From positions 1 through 6,101 of the forward strand of contig CAZZBZ010000109.1 of assembly GCA_964653025.1 (NCBI GenBank): a stretch of DNA of 6,101 nt, given 5' to 3'. The notes under the pieces were generated by a model. That model made no database searches, had not been told where the DNA came from, and saw only the letters and a program-made list of their open reading frames with translations. Of this stretch, positions 5,276 through 6,101 are shown piece after piece. Numbering within the stretch: the first letter of the stretch is position 1; each line of letters starts with the position of its first letter. Source of the stretch: JABWAM01 sp964653025. GTDB taxonomy: Bacteria; Verrucomicrobiota; Verrucomicrobiia; JABWAM01. Made by a program: the position numbers and the translations under genes.

Positions 5276-6101
5276 TGGAGGGTCATGTGGCCGAACTGCA
5301 ACGGATTGGTCTGGCGTCCCCAAGAGCAGAACCACGTCGTCACCTCCCGCGGGGAGTTCTGGATGCGACCGATCTGGAACCCCAGCACCTGTCCCGGTCC
5401 CGACCGGATGCCAAGCGTGGCAAAGGGGATCCGCAAAACGGCAACCCATAGGTCCGGACCGATGCTGGCCTCGTGGGTCCAGGCGCCGGTCCAGTCCTCG
5501 TCAAGGCGCCGCTCCTCCAGGCCACGATTCGAGGGATCCATGAGAAAATGAAAATAGTCCTCGTGGCGGTGCTCGGCGTCCAGGAAGAGGTGGACGCTCT
5601 CGAAGGGATGCCACGCCATGCGGGCGCGCAACTGCGCGACGTTGAAGTTCGAGGGATCGAACTCGGGCACAGGGAGCAGGGCGGCGGTTTTCCTCTCGCG
5701 ACACTCCACGCGGATATGGAGGGCTTCCCCATCGTGGGCGACCTGGAACGCGGTCTCTTGGTCGGGGGCCGCATTGTCCAGACTGAAGGTGCGCAGGAAG
5801 CCCCGTTGCGCAGGGATTCGCGCCCAGTCGAGCAAAGCCACGCGGGAGGCTGCCACGGAGCGGCGGCAGTGCGGCACCTTGAAGCTCCATGCGCGCAAGT
5901 GATCGGGGATCGGGTCGGTGATGAGGAAGTTGGATTCGTACAGGACGATCTCCGCGGCGCCCTGGCGCTCGGCCTCGGCGCAAAAGTCGTCCACCATGGA
6001 GGGGGCAAGGGTGTGGTAACCGGCTAGGCCGGGCACCACGCGAACCGCGCCGGGGGCCGTCTGGGGTCGGAGGGCTTCGACCTGCCGACGGGCCTCGGCG
6101 G
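5272..6101 (-). CDS. C-terminal part of a probable glycosidase-like protein with CBM9-like domain (partial)
   Basis: The frame is open at the right edge, so only the last 275 residues are visible; GTG codons near 6039 are internal. Visible residues 1-65 (VRVVPGLAGYHT, then a helix and GAAEIVLYESNFLI) look like the last strands of a TIM barrel as in GH10-like or GHL10-type proteins; the catalytic family cannot be told. Residues about 100-275 resemble the CBM9-like carbohydrate-binding fold: FSLDNAAPDQETAFQVAHDGEALHIRVECRE, then HPFESVHLFLDAE (usually an E-x-V-E-L-F-L-D motif), a WTHEASIGPDLWVAVLRIPFATLG strand pair, and an LGFQIGRIQNSPREVTTWFCSW ending close to the family's N-x-x-R...W signature. 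A signal peptide, if any, is outside the window. The stop overlaps the regulator GTG by 4 bp, which ties it to the regulator operon. Action on plant or algal glycan is inference. Confidence 0.8.
   Translation of the reverse strand, partial: AEARRQVEALRPQTAPGAVRVVPGLAGYHTLAPSMVDDFCAEAERQGAAEIVLYESNFLITDPIPDHLRAWSFKVPHCRRSVAASRVALLDWARIPAQRGFLRTFSLDNAAPDQETAFQVAHDGEALHIRVECRERKTAALLPVPEFDPSNFNVAQLRARMAWHPFESVHLFLDAEHRHEDYFHFLMDPSNRGLEERRLDEDWTGAWTHEASIGPDLWVAVLRIPFATLGIRSGPGQVLGFQIGRIQNSPREVTTWFCSWGRQTNPLQFGHMTLQ

Noticed and set aside
5276..5449. Longer regulator start at 5449
   Set aside because: It would overlap the CBM9-like coding region by 178 bp and add residues unrelated to GntR proteins.
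5473..6027. 184-aa frame on the plus strand
   Set aside because: Antisense to the CBM9-like gene; the minus-strand frame is open to the edge and carries family motifs.
1..6101. CRISPR array, insertion sequence, tRNA or rRNA
   Set aside because: No spaced direct repeats, terminal inverted repeats, transposase motifs or tRNA-like folds were seen on either strand.

Overview
The window is GC-rich bacterial DNA with tightly packed genes, mostly without Shine-Dalgarno sequences. The gene mix suggests a heterotroph of the PVC group, most likely Verrucomicrobiota or Lentisphaerota: a CBM9-like glycosidase-type protein, a GntR-headed LacI-type regulator, a secreted beta-sandwich protein and a 2-hydroxyacid dehydrogenase of the SerA superfamily. 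That placement is an inference from gene content and style; there is no rRNA or marker gene to test it.

Left part, plus strand. Positions 1-212 show no convincing gene. A purine-salvage phosphoribosyltransferase (213-785) overlaps by 4 bp (ATGA) a ThiS-type sulfur carrier (782-979) that ends in Gly-Gly. A perfect TATAAT lies in the last codons of the phosphoribosyltransferase gene, just before thiS. A strong rho-independent terminator (1074-1096) closes this pair. A DegT/DnrJ/EryC1-family PLP aminotransferase (1188-2312) follows as its own unit, behind a possible promoter.

Right part, minus strand. Four genes read leftward from the right edge: the C-terminal part of a large protein with the end of a probable glycosidase barrel plus a CBM9-like domain (open at the right edge, stop at 5272); a GntR/LacI hybrid regulator (4088-5275, GTGA overlap with the first gene); a small signal-peptide protein with a predicted beta-sandwich (3472-4080); and a D-isomer 2-hydroxyacid dehydrogenase (2339-3403). 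Gaps are -4, 7 and 68 bp, so the first three are almost surely one operon and the fourth may be. The dehydrogenase and the aminotransferase converge on a shared hairpin (2316-2340).

Reading: the minus-strand set looks like a small carbohydrate-responsive locus, with a polysaccharide or glycan-active protein, its sugar-sensing repressor, an exported binding or hydrolase-like protein and an oxidoreductase for an acid product. The plus-strand genes look like housekeeping or cell-surface sugar functions. Nothing here is clearly a new defence, mobile or RNA system. The most notable points are the double Gly-to-Ser change in the dehydrogenase nucleotide loop, the thiS gene without visible partners and with its own -10 box inside hpt, and the unassigned secreted protein in the regulator operon.
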